A stretch of 64,000 nucleotides of DNA, taken from Runella slithyformis DSM 19594 (GTDB lineage Bacteria > Bacteroidota > Bacteroidia > Cytophagales > Spirosomataceae). How positions within the stretch are numbered: position 1 is the stretch's first letter; every line of letters starts with the position of its first letter. The translations under genes were made by a program, and so were the position numbers. The DNA is taken from assembly GCF_000218895.1 (NCBI RefSeq), contig NC_015703.1, positions 2,369,001 to 2,433,000 on the forward strand, in the 5' to 3' direction. The notes below the pieces were generated by a model. The model did no database searches, had not been told where the DNA came from, and saw nothing but the letters and a program-made list of their open reading frames with translations. Shown one piece after another: positions 8,914-18,354 of the stretch.

Positions 8914-10593
8914 TTACTTTTTACCGTCCTTTAAACTTACGCTTGTGCGTGCCAGCTTTTCCGCTTGATCAAAAAGGGTGACGGCCTTTTTATACCCTTC
9001 GTCCAGCTCAGACATTACCTGATAAAACTCATTGTTCAAGCCGCCCTTGTCGCGTTTTTGGTAGGCATACCGCCCAATCATCGCTTTCAGATACGTACGA
9101 ATGTACGGCTTGGAGCGTTTGTATTCTTTTTCATTAAACTTAATATCATCGGCAGTGGCATTGGCCACGATGGCATTCAGGTCGGCTTCCGTCGGAGTAA
9201 ATGTTTTGAGGAATTCTGCAAACGAAAGTTTTTCAAACTGTTTTTTATTTTCTCCTGAATAACGCACAGCATAATCCCGGACGATATTCTTGCCGAATAA
9301 CTCATACAGATACGGCGTCATCATGCTCGTATCGCGCGGTACAAATACATCCGGAGTAATGCCGCCGCCGCCGTAAACAATACGGCCTGCATCCGTACGG
9401 AATTGTAGCTTGGGGTTGTTTTTGATACTGTCGGCTACAAAAAGTTCACCATGCGAGAAACGATTTTTAATATCTTTCTCATAACTTTCCACATCGCCGT
9501 GCGTGTACGGCTTTTGGATACTGCGCCCGCTTGGGGTGAAATAACGGGATATTGTCAAACGCAGTTCGGAACCATCCGAAAGGTTGACCGGCATTTGCAC
9601 CAATCCTTTGCCAAACGAACGTCTGCCCACGATCAGGGCCCGGTCATGGTCCTGTAAGGCGCCCGCCACAATTTCGGAGGCCGAAGCACTTCCTTCGTCG
9701 ATGAGTACCACGACACTGCCATTTTCGAACATACCCGCATTTTTAGTACGGGTTTGGCGATCATATCGGTCATCTTTTCCGTCGGTATAGACGATCATTT
9801 TATCGCCCGCAATCAATTCATCCACCATGTTGGTGGCACGGTCCATGTAGCCGCCGGGATTGCCTCTCAGATCAAGCAGGAGTTTTTTCATTCCCTGCGT
9901 TTTCAGACGGCCAAGGGCATTTTTGAACTCATCGTAGGTCGATTCGGAGAAACGGGTCACTTTTACGTAGCCGATTTCTTTGTCGATCATATAGGAGGCA
10001 TCCACCGAATAGGTAGGAATCCGATCTCTTTTCAGTTGGAACGCCAATGGTTTGGGAACGCCTCTTCGCAGTATTTCGATGCTTACCTGACTGCCGCGCG
10101 GACCGCGCAGCTTGGAAAAAATGAATGCGTTATCCACTTTCGCTCCCGTGAAGACTTCATTGTTTACCTTCAGAATTTTATCGCCGCTTTGGATACCCAC
10201 CGCCTCTGAAGGGCCGCCGACCAGCGGAGTCACCACATAAACGGTGTCTTTATACAGGTTAAATTCAATGCCGATCCCGTCAAAGCCACCTTCCAGCTGC
10301 GAACGCGCTGCTATGGCATCTTTGGGGTTGAAATAGTAGGTGTGCGGGTCCAGTTTTTCGAGCATTTTGGTGATCGAATAATCCACCAACTCGTCGGTAT
10401 TGACCGTATCAACGTAGTTATTATCAATTAATTGAAGTACTTCTTTAAACTTGGTGTAGCCCCGGGCCACGTCGGTAATGCCCTTGCTTCCCCCAAAAAA
10501 CGTAGCGCCCAGAAATACCCCGGCCGCCAGCGTAATACTCAACAAAATCGGCAGCCGTACGGTCCGGCGATCATTTTGGATTGGATTTTCCAT
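8914..10593 (-). CDS. C-terminal processing peptidase, S41 family
   Basis: A 559-aa periplasmic Ser/Lys protease related to CtpA/Prc. A single N-terminal membrane anchor spans about residues 13-34. A helical domain with LDPHTYYFNP follows, then a PDZ domain (about 95-180, with GIGIEF and GIQSGDKILKVN), and the S41 catalytic core (about 200-375) with LLLDLRGNPGG, the serine motif GSASASEIVAGAL (about 301-313) and the catalytic lysine in SFGKGLVQ (Lys329). The C-terminal 150 residues are a helical extension common in Bacteroidota members. Such proteases trim or degrade envelope proteins. The 3' end is 77 bases upstream of the thioesterase start. Confidence 0.93.
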   Translation of the reverse strand: MENPIQNDRRTVRLPILLSITLAAGVFLGATFFGGSKGITDVARGYTKFKEVLQLIDNNYVDTVNTDELVDYSITKMLEKLDPHTYYFNPKDAIAARSQLEGGFDGIGIEFNLYKDTVYVVTPLVGGPSEAVGIQSGDKILKVNNEVFTGAKVDNAFIFSKLRGPRGSQVSIEILRRGVPKPLAFQLKRDRIPTYSVDASYMIDKEIGYVKVTRFSESTYDEFKNALGRLKTQGMKKLLLDLRGNPGGYMDRATNMVDELIAGDKMIVYTDGKDDRYDRQTRTKNAGMFENGSVVVLIDEGSASASEIVAGALQDHDRALIVGRRSFGKGLVQMPVNLSDGSELRLTISRYFTPSGRSIQKPYTHGDVESYEKDIKNRFSHGELFVADSIKNNPKLQFRTDAGRIVYGGGGITPDVFVPRDTSMMTPYLYELFGKNIVRDYAVRYSGENKKQFEKLSFAEFLKTFTPTEADLNAIVANATADDIKFNEKEYKRSKPYIRTYLKAMIGRYAYQKRDKGGLNNEFYQVMSELDEGYKKAVTLFDQAEKLARTSVSLKDGKK

Positions 10594-10740
10594 GTTACTT
10601 TTACAAAGTGCGAGTGGTAATGTACAAATAGTGTTTAAAAATAACGCACAAATTGGATAGGTAGTTTAACAACTCGCCGGAAAAATTAAAAATCCCATCA
10701 AACTTTCCTTTCTTTGCACCGTTCACTTATTGAATGCCCC

Positions 10741-13596
10741 ATGAAGCCTGATAAAAAACTGTTTCTTTTAGACGCCTTTGCGTTAATTTACCGTGCGCAT
10801 TTTGCCTTTCTTAAAACCCCCAGAATTACCTCTAAAGGCTTGAATACGAGCGCTGTATTCGGTTTTGTAAATACGTTGCTGGAAGTGCTGAAAAACGAAA
10901 AGCCGACCCATTTAGGCGTGGCCTTCGATACACCGAAGCCTACGTTTCGCCACATTCAGTTTGAAGCCTATAAAGCCCAGCGCCAACAGCAGCCCGAAGA
11001 CATTACCATTGCCGTGCCGTACGTGAAGCGATTGCTGAATGCATTATGCATTCCGGTGTTGGAGGTGGATGGCTATGAAGCAGACGATGTCGTGGGAACG
11101 CTGGCTAAAAAGGCCGCCCGTTCGGGCTTTGAAGTGTTTATGATGACTCCTGACAAAGACTACGGTCAGTTGGTGGAGGAGCACATTTACCTTTACAAAC
11201 CTGCCATCATGGGCAAGGGGGTAGAAATTATGGGCCCGGCTGAAGTATGCGCGCGCTGGGGTGTTAAAGACATCAGTCAGGTGGTGGATATGCTCGGCTT
11301 ACAGGGGGATGCCGTCGATAATATTCCGGGGATTCCGGGCGTAGGCGAAAAAACGGCCCAAAAACTGATCGAAGAGTTTGGCTCCATCGAAAACCTCTTG
11401 GCCAATACCGATAAATTGGCCGGAAAACTCAAAGAAAAGGTAATTGAGGGTGCCGATAAAGCCATTTTGTCAAAAGAATTGGCGACCATTGATATCAACG
11501 TTCCGATTGAGTTTCATGAAGAAGACCTGCTCATGTGCGAGCCTGACCGTGAGACGTTGTCGGCCTTACTGGATGAATTGGAATTTCGGACGCTGCGTAA
11601 GCGTTTACTCGGCGAAGAGGCGGCGGATGTAAAACCCGCTACTACTCCGGCGGCAGATAAAAAAGGACAGCTGAATTTGTTTGGAGACAGTGCTTCTGCT
11701 ACAGAGAAAGCAGGCCAACACAAATCGTCGGTTTCGGCGGATTCGGGACCTCTTTTTTCGGCAGGCGAGCTTTCGTCGCCGCGCCGCACCGTTGCCAATA
11801 CGCTTCATCGCTATCATTTGGTCGATACGCCGGAGCTGCGGCAGTCGCTGGCGCATTACCTGAGTTTACAGGAATCCTTTTGTTTTGATACTGAAACCAA
11901 TTCCCTGGACGCCATTGATGCGGAGTTGGTGGGAATGTCGTTTGCCTACCAAAAGGGGGAGGCGTTTTATGTCACCGTCCCAAGCGACCGCGAGGAAGCG
12001 CAAAAGGTAGTGGAAGATTTTCGGGCGGTATTGGAAGACGAAAAAATTGAGAAAATTGCGCAAAACCTGAAATACGACCTGCTGGTACTGCAAAACTACG
12101 GCGTCGAAATTCGGGGCCCTATTTATGATACCATGCTGGCGCATTATCTGATTGAGCCCGAAAAGCGGCACAATATGGATGTGCTGGCCAATTCATACCT
12201 CAACTACGAGCCCGTTTCGATTGAGTCATTGATCGGAAAAAAAGGCCCGAAACAACTCACCATGCGCGATGTAGACATGGAAAGGCTGGTAGAATATGCC
12301 GCCGAAGATGCAGATGTGACCCTGCAATTGAAAGAGAAGCTGAATCCTATTCTGATTGCCAATCAAGCCGAAAAACTGTTCCGAGAAGTGGAGGTGAAGC
12401 TGGTGCCTGTATTGGCGGGTATGGAGCGGGCAGGGGTTAAGGTAGATATGAACGCCCTGAAAGAAATGTCGGCTGTGCTGGAGACGGATATGAAATCGGT
12501 GGAAAAAGATATCTATCAATTAGCCGGAGAAGAATTCAATATTTCGTCGCCGAAGCAATTGGGGGTGGTGCTTTTTGAAAAAATGCAATTGATCAAAAAA
12601 CCCAAGAAAACGGCGACGGGTCAATATGCAACCGGAGAAGATATCCTGTCGGACTTGGAAGCCGAGCACGAAATAGCGCGTAAGATTTTGGATTATCGTG
12701 AGTTGCAAAAATTGAAATCTACGTACGTTGATGCGTTGCCTTTGCTGATTAATGCCAAAACGGGACGCATTCATACGTCATTCAATCAGGCGGTGGCCGC
12801 TACGGGACGGTTGAGCAGTACGAATCCAAATCTCCAAAATATTCCGATTCGAACACCCAGAGGACGGGAAATCCGTAAGGCCTTTGTGCCGCACAGTGAG
12901 GACTTTGTCATTCTTTCGGCCGACTACTCTCAGATCGAACTGCGGATCATGGCCGCTTTCAGTCAGGATGCTACCATGCTGGAAGCCTTCAACCAAGGGG
13001 TCGATATCCACGCCAGTACGGCCAGTAAGGTGTTTAAGGTGGAGCTTTCGGAAGTAAATTCTGACATGCGCCGTAAGGCCAAAATGGTCAACTTCGGCAT
13101 TATTTACGGAATTTCGGCCTTTGGACTGGCCCAACGTCTGGGCATTCCGCGCAGCGAAGCGGGAGAGATTATTCGGGCGTATTTTGAGGAGTTTCCGGCG
13201 GTGAAAACATTTATGGATTTGTCCATTCAGAAAGCGCGGGAAAACAAGTACGTGGAAACCATTCTGGGGCGCCGTCGCTACCTGGCCGATATTGATTCGC
13301 AAAATCAGACGACGCGGAGTTTTGCCGAGCGCAACGCCATCAATGCTCCGATCCAAGGCTCAGCGGCGGATATGATCAAAGTGGCGATGATCAATATTCA
13401 CGACTTTCTGAAAAAGGAAAAACTTCGATCGGGAATGATTCTTCAGGTACACGATGAATTGGTGTTTGATGCCCACCGCGACGAGGTGGAGCTGTTGACC
13501 CAACGGGTCAACGAACTGATGATCAACGCCATTCCGCTTCCGGTTAAAATTGAAACGGGTATTGGAATAGGGAATAACTGGCTGGAGGCGCATTAA
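10741..13596 (+). CDS. polA: DNA polymerase I
   Basis: A 951-aa family A polymerase that fills gaps in repair and removes RNA primers. It has an N-terminal 5'-3' exonuclease (about residues 1-290, with DAFALIYRAHFAF, EADDVVGTLA and GVGEKTAQKLI), then a 3'-5' exonuclease whose metal ligands are kept (FDTETNSLD, NLKYDLLVL, AAEDADVT), so proofreading is probably active. The polymerase domain carries motif A DYSQIELRIMA, the O-helix RRKAKMVNFGIIYG and motif C QVHDELVFD. The frame is open from a TTG at 10714, but the ATG at 10741 with MKPDKKLFLLDAFAL is the natural start. Confidence 0.97.
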   Translation: MKPDKKLFLLDAFALIYRAHFAFLKTPRITSKGLNTSAVFGFVNTLLEVLKNEKPTHLGVAFDTPKPTFRHIQFEAYKAQRQQQPEDITIAVPYVKRLLNALCIPVLEVDGYEADDVVGTLAKKAARSGFEVFMMTPDKDYGQLVEEHIYLYKPAIMGKGVEIMGPAEVCARWGVKDISQVVDMLGLQGDAVDNIPGIPGVGEKTAQKLIEEFGSIENLLANTDKLAGKLKEKVIEGADKAILSKELATIDINVPIEFHEEDLLMCEPDRETLSALLDELEFRTLRKRLLGEEAADVKPATTPAADKKGQLNLFGDSASATEKAGQHKSSVSADSGPLFSAGELSSPRRTVANTLHRYHLVDTPELRQSLAHYLSLQESFCFDTETNSLDAIDAELVGMSFAYQKGEAFYVTVPSDREEAQKVVEDFRAVLEDEKIEKIAQNLKYDLLVLQNYGVEIRGPIYDTMLAHYLIEPEKRHNMDVLANSYLNYEPVSIESLIGKKGPKQLTMRDVDMERLVEYAAEDADVTLQLKEKLNPILIANQAEKLFREVEVKLVPVLAGMERAGVKVDMNALKEMSAVLETDMKSVEKDIYQLAGEEFNISSPKQLGVVLFEKMQLIKKPKKTATGQYATGEDILSDLEAEHEIARKILDYRELQKLKSTYVDALPLLINAKTGRIHTSFNQAVAATGRLSSTNPNLQNIPIRTPRGREIRKAFVPHSEDFVILSADYSQIELRIMAAFSQDATMLEAFNQGVDIHASTASKVFKVELSEVNSDMRRKAKMVNFGIIYGISAFGLAQRLGIPRSEAGEIIRAYFEEFPAVKTFMDLSIQKARENKYVETILGRRRYLADIDSQNQTTRSFAERNAINAPIQGSAADMIKVAMINIHDFLKKEKLRSGMILQVHDELVFDAHRDEVELLTQRVNELMINAIPLPVKIETGIGIGNNWLEAH

Positions 13597-13628
13597 AAAT
13601 GACCTTAACACATTAGCTTGTAAAGCAA

Positions 13629-13662
13629 CCGTGCCTTAGGTTTCACAAAACCCAAGGCACGG
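13629..13662. terminator. hairpin between polA and a convergent gene
   Basis: CCGTGCCTTAGG (13629-13640) pairs with CCCAAGGCACGG (13651-13662), with one mismatch and an AT-rich loop. There is no strong T run. It may serve both converging genes. The following GC-rich stretch to 13735 also has short self-complementary parts. Confidence 0.5.
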
Positions 13663-13743
13663 AAGTCAGGCACAGCGGCCGGGCACCGTGTTTCGACAGA
13701 CCTCTTCGTCGGGAGTGCCACCCCTAATCGGCAGAACTCCTTA

Positions 13744-14166
13744 CTACTGGTTTCCATACTTCACGGCGGTGCCGGTCATGATAAAACCCTGATAATCTTT
13801 AGCGGTATAGTATTGGTATTTGACGTTTACGAGGGCGTGCGCTCCCATGCCGACGCCCTGTAAGATCAGTTGGTCAAGCAACGCCCGCTTTTGGTCTTCG
13901 TCGTTTCCGCGAAAAAGCATACGCCCTTCCTTGGTCTGGCGCTCGCTCAGCGGGACTTCTTTCTCCACTTTGACGGGCCCGATGGGCGTGTACAGGCGGG
14001 TGGTGGGCTGGCTTTCGTAAAAAACATCAATGGGATAATCGGCTTTGGCCAGCTTGATGGGGATTCCCAGGCCGCCATCGGAGGTAGTGACGGGGCGAGC
14101 GCAGGAAACGAAAAGGCAAAACGCCGAAAGCAAACCTATAAACGGGGAAAAGTGTCGTAGAGTCAT
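13744..14166 (-). CDS. small lipoprotein, function unknown
   Basis: A 140-aa protein with an N-terminal hydrophobic segment ending in LFVSC at Cys22, an acceptable lipobox, so it is probably a lipoprotein. The mature part has a linker and then an alpha/beta region with LLDQLILQGVGMGAHALVNVKYQYYT, somewhat like the YbjQ/DUF74 heavy-metal-binding-like fold (weak resemblance only). It converges on polA. No operon partner is visible. Confidence 0.6.
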   Translation of the reverse strand: MTLRHFSPFIGLLSAFCLFVSCARPVTTSDGGLGIPIKLAKADYPIDVFYESQPTTRLYTPIGPVKVEKEVPLSERQTKEGRMLFRGNDEDQKRALLDQLILQGVGMGAHALVNVKYQYYTAKDYQGFIMTGTAVKYGNQ

Positions 14167-14531
14167 GGTATTCTCGGTTGGAATGTATCCTCCTGTCTAT
14201 ACACCGGTAACGGGAAGAATGTTCTTGTACAACGAAAAATTTTGATGTCGTATTGTCGCGTCAACGCAAAGGATAGTATTCAATGGACCCCTATGGCCGC
14301 GGTGAACAAAGAATTGCTATATTTGATAATTTTCAATGAGTTGTAAGAAAAAATGAACGGCGTATTTTACGAAAATAAGGGTGTCTGTCGGATTTTTGTG
14401 ACATTACAGAGAAATAGCTGGATAAAACATATAATCTAAAACCGACAGGCTATTGTTTTGCAAAAAAATTGGTACGAACTTTGCGAGCCCTTTAAAAACC
14501 GTGTCATGAAAACGGTTCTTAAATCAAAAAG
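14167..14531 (+). promoter_or_regulatory. long intergenic leader before the secDF region
   Basis: A 365-base region without a substantial gene. It contains an exact -7-like TATATTTG (14318-14325), a distant hairpin of CTGTCGG (14385-14391) with CCGACAG (14442-14448) extended by T/A pairs, and a second weak promoter-like stretch with TTTG at 14457 and GAACTTTG at 14476. A nine-codon frame (MKTVLKSKR) runs from ATG 14506 to a TGA whose bases overlap the ATG of the next gene at 14532. Which promoter is used cannot be decided. Confidence 0.3.
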
Positions 14532-14900
14532 ATGAAACAACGCAGGCTTTCCACTCAATTGACCTCCGCTACGCTGGCGTTGCTGTTAGTATTGACAGCG
14601 ACCGTAGGTAAGTTGTTGTCGGTGCCCAAAGCCGTTGTGAAAAAACCCCTCTCGGAGCAAACGTCCAAAAGTAAAAAATCCAACGAAGAGCGTCCTGTGG
14701 TACAGGAAATGTCTTTGGAGGCGGTGGTTGCCCCCGCGATCTCGTTTGATTTTGAGCAGTCTTTTTATTTCTTACCTACTGTTTTCAGTATCGAACTGCC
14801 CGGCAACAATGCCCTTCCCAAGCGGTTTGACGTCTTTTATTACTTCTTCTCCTTCTTCCGAAATGTATTCGGACACTTTATTGCGATCAATGCCCCTTAG
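14532..14900 (+). CDS. small exported protein preceding secDF
   Basis: A 122-aa protein not recognised as a named family. The N-terminus has a basic start (MKQRR) and a hydrophobic core (about residues 10-28), a plausible signal peptide or anchor. A Lys/Ser-rich linker follows (about 34-52). The C-terminal half is rich in Phe and Tyr and ends ...NVFGHFIAINAP. It reads in the same direction as secDF, 161 bases upstream of it. A small exported protein ahead of a Sec gene recalls the Sec-monitoring arrest peptides VemP and SecM, but no known arrest motif is present. It could also simply be a small envelope protein. No start other than the ATG at 14532 is convincing. Confidence 0.5.
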   Translation: MKQRRLSTQLTSATLALLLVLTATVGKLLSVPKAVVKKPLSEQTSKSKKSNEERPVVQEMSLEAVVAPAISFDFEQSFYFLPTVFSIELPGNNALPKRFDVFYYFFSFFRNVFGHFIAINAP

Positions 14901-15061
14901 TTGAGGCGAAATGACGGTGATTGTATCACTTTGATTCGGTGTGCGGTTGTGAAAGCACATTGCATCTCCTTTTGGGGCTTTTAAACGGTCCTTTATGGGG
15001 ATAAAACCCCTCTTACGTTTCAAAAACACTTAATTCAATCATTTATTTATTCAATAAAACA

Positions 15062-18000
15062 ATGCAAAACAGACTTGGCATTTGGATTTTGACCGTCGTT
15101 GTTGCGGTATTGAGCATTTATTATTTATCCTTCACGTTTGTTGCGCGGGGGATTCGTAAGGATGCGGAAGCCTTCGCAACGGGAAAAGACGGTGTGGTAG
15201 ATCAGAAAAAGAAAGAGCGCTATTTAGACTCACTGCGTCGTGAACCGGTGTATTTGGGAAGCACTTATCAGGAAGTTACTCAACGTGAGCTGGGCTTGGG
15301 TCTTGACTTACAGGGTGGTATGCACGTCGTATTGGAAGTGGCTCCTACCGATATCATGAGAGGCCTTGCAGGCGGTAATGCCCGCAACAGTCAATTTGGC
15401 GAAGCCCTGAAACAAGCAGCCGAGGCTCAAAAATCAAGTCAATCCAATTTTGTGGATTTGTTTGTAAGTGCTTATAAGAAAGTGGCCCCCAATGCTACAT
15501 TGGCGCAGATCTTCTCCAACAGTACCAATCGCGGTAAGATCAGCAACAGTTCGTCGGACAGCGAAGTAACGAAGTTTTTGAAAGAGGAAGTGGACGGGGC
15601 TACCAGCCGTGCGTTTCAGATCATTCAGCAACGTGTCGATAAATTTGGGGTAGCTAACCCTAACATTCAGCGTTTGCCGGGTTCGGGCCGTATTTTGATT
15701 GAGCTTCCCGGGGTTGATAACCCTGAGCGTGTGCGTCGCCTGTTGACCGGTTCGGCAAAATTGGAATTTTGTGAAGTATATACTTTGGATGAAGTTTCGC
15801 CGGCCCTGAATGCATTGGGTGCGTACTTGACCCAATTGGATCTTGAAAAGAAAATTGCGCAGAAAGGCAGCTCGGTGGCTGATACTTCAAAAGCCGGCGG
15901 ATTGGCCGCTCAGTTGGCCAAAGGGGCAAAAACCGATTCAACCTCAAAAGATACAACAGCTAACCAAACGGGCCTTGCCAGTTTATTTGTACCGATCTCT
16001 CAGGGGCAATTGGGGGTATATGCCAAAGATACTGCTCGCGCCAATGAGTTGTTGGCCCGCTCGGAAGTAAAAGCGATGTTCCCTTCAGATGCCGTTATTA
16101 TGTGGGATCGCAAAGGAATCGAAACCACTGACAAGCGTAATGAAATCGTTGGGATCTATTTTATCAAGAAAGCCAACGGACAGGCGCCGTTGGAAGGAGA
16201 TGTGATTGTCGATGCAACGGGTAACAACTACGACGATCGCGGTCGTCCGGAAGTATCGATGCGTATGAATGCCGAAGGTGCCCGTAAATGGAAAAACCTG
16301 ACTGCCGCCAACGTGGGACGTCCGGTAGCCATCATTTTGGATGGTTTTGTATATACAGCTCCAAACGTACAAAATGAGATTCCTAACGGAAACTCAAGCA
16401 TTACCGGCAGCTTTACCATTGACGAAACCAAAGACATGGCCAACGTGCTGAAAGCAGGTAAGCTTCCGGCACCTACTACCATCGTAGAAGAAGCCATCGT
16501 AGGAGCTACCTTAGGTTCTGAGTCGGTAAGTGCAGGGGTGATCTCCTCATTGGTAGGTTTGTTGGTCGTATTGATCTTCATGGTTATTTATTACAACAAG
16601 GCCGGTATGATTGCCGACGTGGCGTTGATCATCAACCTGTTTTTCCTGATGGGAATTATGGCTTCGTTGGGGGCTATCCTTACTTTGCCGGGTATTGCGG
16701 GTATCGTATTGACCATCGGTATGGCGGTGGATGCCAACGTACTTGTCTTTGAACGTATCAAAGAAGAATTAGCCGCCGGAAAAGAGTTGAAGTTGGCCAT
16801 TTCGGATGGTTTCAAAAACTCACTTTCTTCTATTCTTGACTCAAACGTAACGACGCTGTTGACGGGTATTATCCTTTTCTTCTTAGGAACGGGCTTGATT
16901 CTGGGCTTTGCCACTACACTCGTGATCGGTATTCTTACTTCGTTGTTTGCGGCGTTGTTTGTGTCACGTTTGATTTTGGAATGGTGGGTTGGCAAAGGTC
17001 GTAAGATTGAATTCTTCGCTTCATGGTCGCAAAACCTGTTTAAAGATGCCAACTTCGACTTCGTATCGCGTCGTCGTTTGTATTACATTATTTCTTCGGT
17101 CATTGTTGGTTTGGGTATTATCTCCGTTATTTTCAAAGGATTCGGTTTGGGCGTTGACTTCAAAGGCGGTCGCAGTTATGTGGTTCGTTTTGAAAAAGGA
17201 GTGGAAACTTCTGAAGTGCGTGAAATATTGACCGGTGTGTTTGGTGCCGCTCCTGAAGTAAAAACATTTGGGGGGATCGGTATCGGAGCCAATGAGCAGG
17301 TAAAAGTAACGACCAGCTTTTTGGCCGATGCCACTACACCGGATGCTGATAAGCAGGCCGAAGCTAAATTGAATGAAGGATTAAGCAAGTTATCAGGAAA
17401 TAAGGCAACGATTCAAAGTTCACAAAAAGTAGGTCCGACGATTGCGTTTGACCTGATCATGACTTCCTTAAAATCGATTTTACTGGCAGTGCTTGTGGTA
17501 TCGATGTACATATTTATTCGATTCCGGAAGGTCGCATTTGTTTGGGGAGCTATTGTGGCTTTGTTCCACGACGTGCTCGTTATTTTGGCGGTATTCTCCA
17601 TTTTTAATGGTTTGCTGCCTTTCTCATTGGATGTTGATCAGGCATTCATTGGGGCGGTTCTGACCATTATGGGTTATTCAATGAACGATACCGTGGTGGT
17701 TTTTGACCGGGTTCGTGAATATTTGCGCGACAATAAAGGGAAGAAAGAAACGATTCCTGCTGTCATCAACAACGCGTTGAACAGCACGCTTAGTCGTACG
17801 GCCGTAACGGGTCTTTCGACCATGTTTGTGTTGATCGTATTGTTTATCTTTGGAGGTGAAGTGATTCGCGGATTCTCTTTTGCGATGTTGATCGGGGTTA
17901 TTGTCGGAACGTATTCTTCATTGTTTGTGGCTACGCCGATCGTGGTTGATTCATTGACCCGTGACCAAGTTAAAGATGAAGCCTCAACCGAAGAGAAAAA

Positions 18001-18151
18001 AGCGGCTCCTGCCCGTCTGATCTCTGATTTCCCTGATACCCCTCGCGGCGGCCTGCAACAGGTAGAAATGCCGCAGGAAGAGGAAGAAGAAAAGGAAAAA
18101 GTAAAAAAAGAAAAGAAAGCCCCCCTTATTAAGCCTTCTTTAAAAAAATAG
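15062..18151 (+). CDS. secDF: fused protein translocase subunit SecDF
   Basis: A 1029-aa fusion of SecD and SecF, the RND-type membrane subunits that use the proton gradient to help pull proteins through SecYEG. The SecD half begins with a membrane helix (about residues 7-27), has GLDLQGGMHVVLEV, the large periplasmic P1 domain with RGRPEVSMRMNAEGA, and a membrane bundle with IGMAVDANVLVFERIKEE. The SecF half starts near residue 670 and has GVDFKGGRSYVVRF and the second bundle with GYSMNDTVVVFDRVRE. The two conserved Asp-containing helices are present. An inserted low-complexity Ser/Thr/Lys stretch sits near 265-305 and the C-terminal tail is Lys/Glu-rich. Fused SecDF is usual in Bacteroidota. 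Confidence 0.97.
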   Translation: MQNRLGIWILTVVVAVLSIYYLSFTFVARGIRKDAEAFATGKDGVVDQKKKERYLDSLRREPVYLGSTYQEVTQRELGLGLDLQGGMHVVLEVAPTDIMRGLAGGNARNSQFGEALKQAAEAQKSSQSNFVDLFVSAYKKVAPNATLAQIFSNSTNRGKISNSSSDSEVTKFLKEEVDGATSRAFQIIQQRVDKFGVANPNIQRLPGSGRILIELPGVDNPERVRRLLTGSAKLEFCEVYTLDEVSPALNALGAYLTQLDLEKKIAQKGSSVADTSKAGGLAAQLAKGAKTDSTSKDTTANQTGLASLFVPISQGQLGVYAKDTARANELLARSEVKAMFPSDAVIMWDRKGIETTDKRNEIVGIYFIKKANGQAPLEGDVIVDATGNNYDDRGRPEVSMRMNAEGARKWKNLTAANVGRPVAIILDGFVYTAPNVQNEIPNGNSSITGSFTIDETKDMANVLKAGKLPAPTTIVEEAIVGATLGSESVSAGVISSLVGLLVVLIFMVIYYNKAGMIADVALIINLFFLMGIMASLGAILTLPGIAGIVLTIGMAVDANVLVFERIKEELAAGKELKLAISDGFKNSLSSILDSNVTTLLTGIILFFLGTGLILGFATTLVIGILTSLFAALFVSRLILEWWVGKGRKIEFFASWSQNLFKDANFDFVSRRRLYYIISSVIVGLGIISVIFKGFGLGVDFKGGRSYVVRFEKGVETSEVREILTGVFGAAPEVKTFGGIGIGANEQVKVTTSFLADATTPDADKQAEAKLNEGLSKLSGNKATIQSSQKVGPTIAFDLIMTSLKSILLAVLVVSMYIFIRFRKVAFVWGAIVALFHDVLVILAVFSIFNGLLPFSLDVDQAFIGAVLTIMGYSMNDTVVVFDRVREYLRDNKGKKETIPAVINNALNSTLSRTAVTGLSTMFVLIVLFIFGGEVIRGFSFAMLIGVIVGTYSSLFVATPIVVDSLTRDQVKDEASTEEKKAAPARLISDFPDTPRGGLQQVEMPQEEEEEKEKVKKEKKAPLIKPSLKK

Positions 18152-18161
18152 CGTAACCGAT

Positions 18162-18244
18162 AAGTGGTTAGTCGTGAATGCCGTATGGATATGTTGTCGA
18201 TTGTTCAACACTGCCATTGTTCATTCCGCTAACCACTTTTCTTT
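18162..18244 (+). terminator. hairpin terminator after secDF
   Basis: AAGTGGTTAG (18162-18171) pairs perfectly with CTAACCACTT (18229-18238) across a long partly structured loop, and TTCTTTTG follows. It lies just after the secDF stop and shares GTTAG/CTAAC arms with the hairpin at 1692. Confidence 0.55.
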
Positions 18245-18354
18245 TGCCTTAAAATAAGAATACGTTGTATTTGTTTGGCACTAAGGTATTAAGAGCGTAT
18301 TTTTCAATTATATTTCAATCACAAACCAAACTTAATCTTCTAAACCCAAATTAT

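Noticed and set aside
14772-15029. 85-codon minus-strand frame opposite the small exported gene
   Set aside because: It overlaps the plus-strand gene and the secDF leader and has no signal, motif or start context that favours it.
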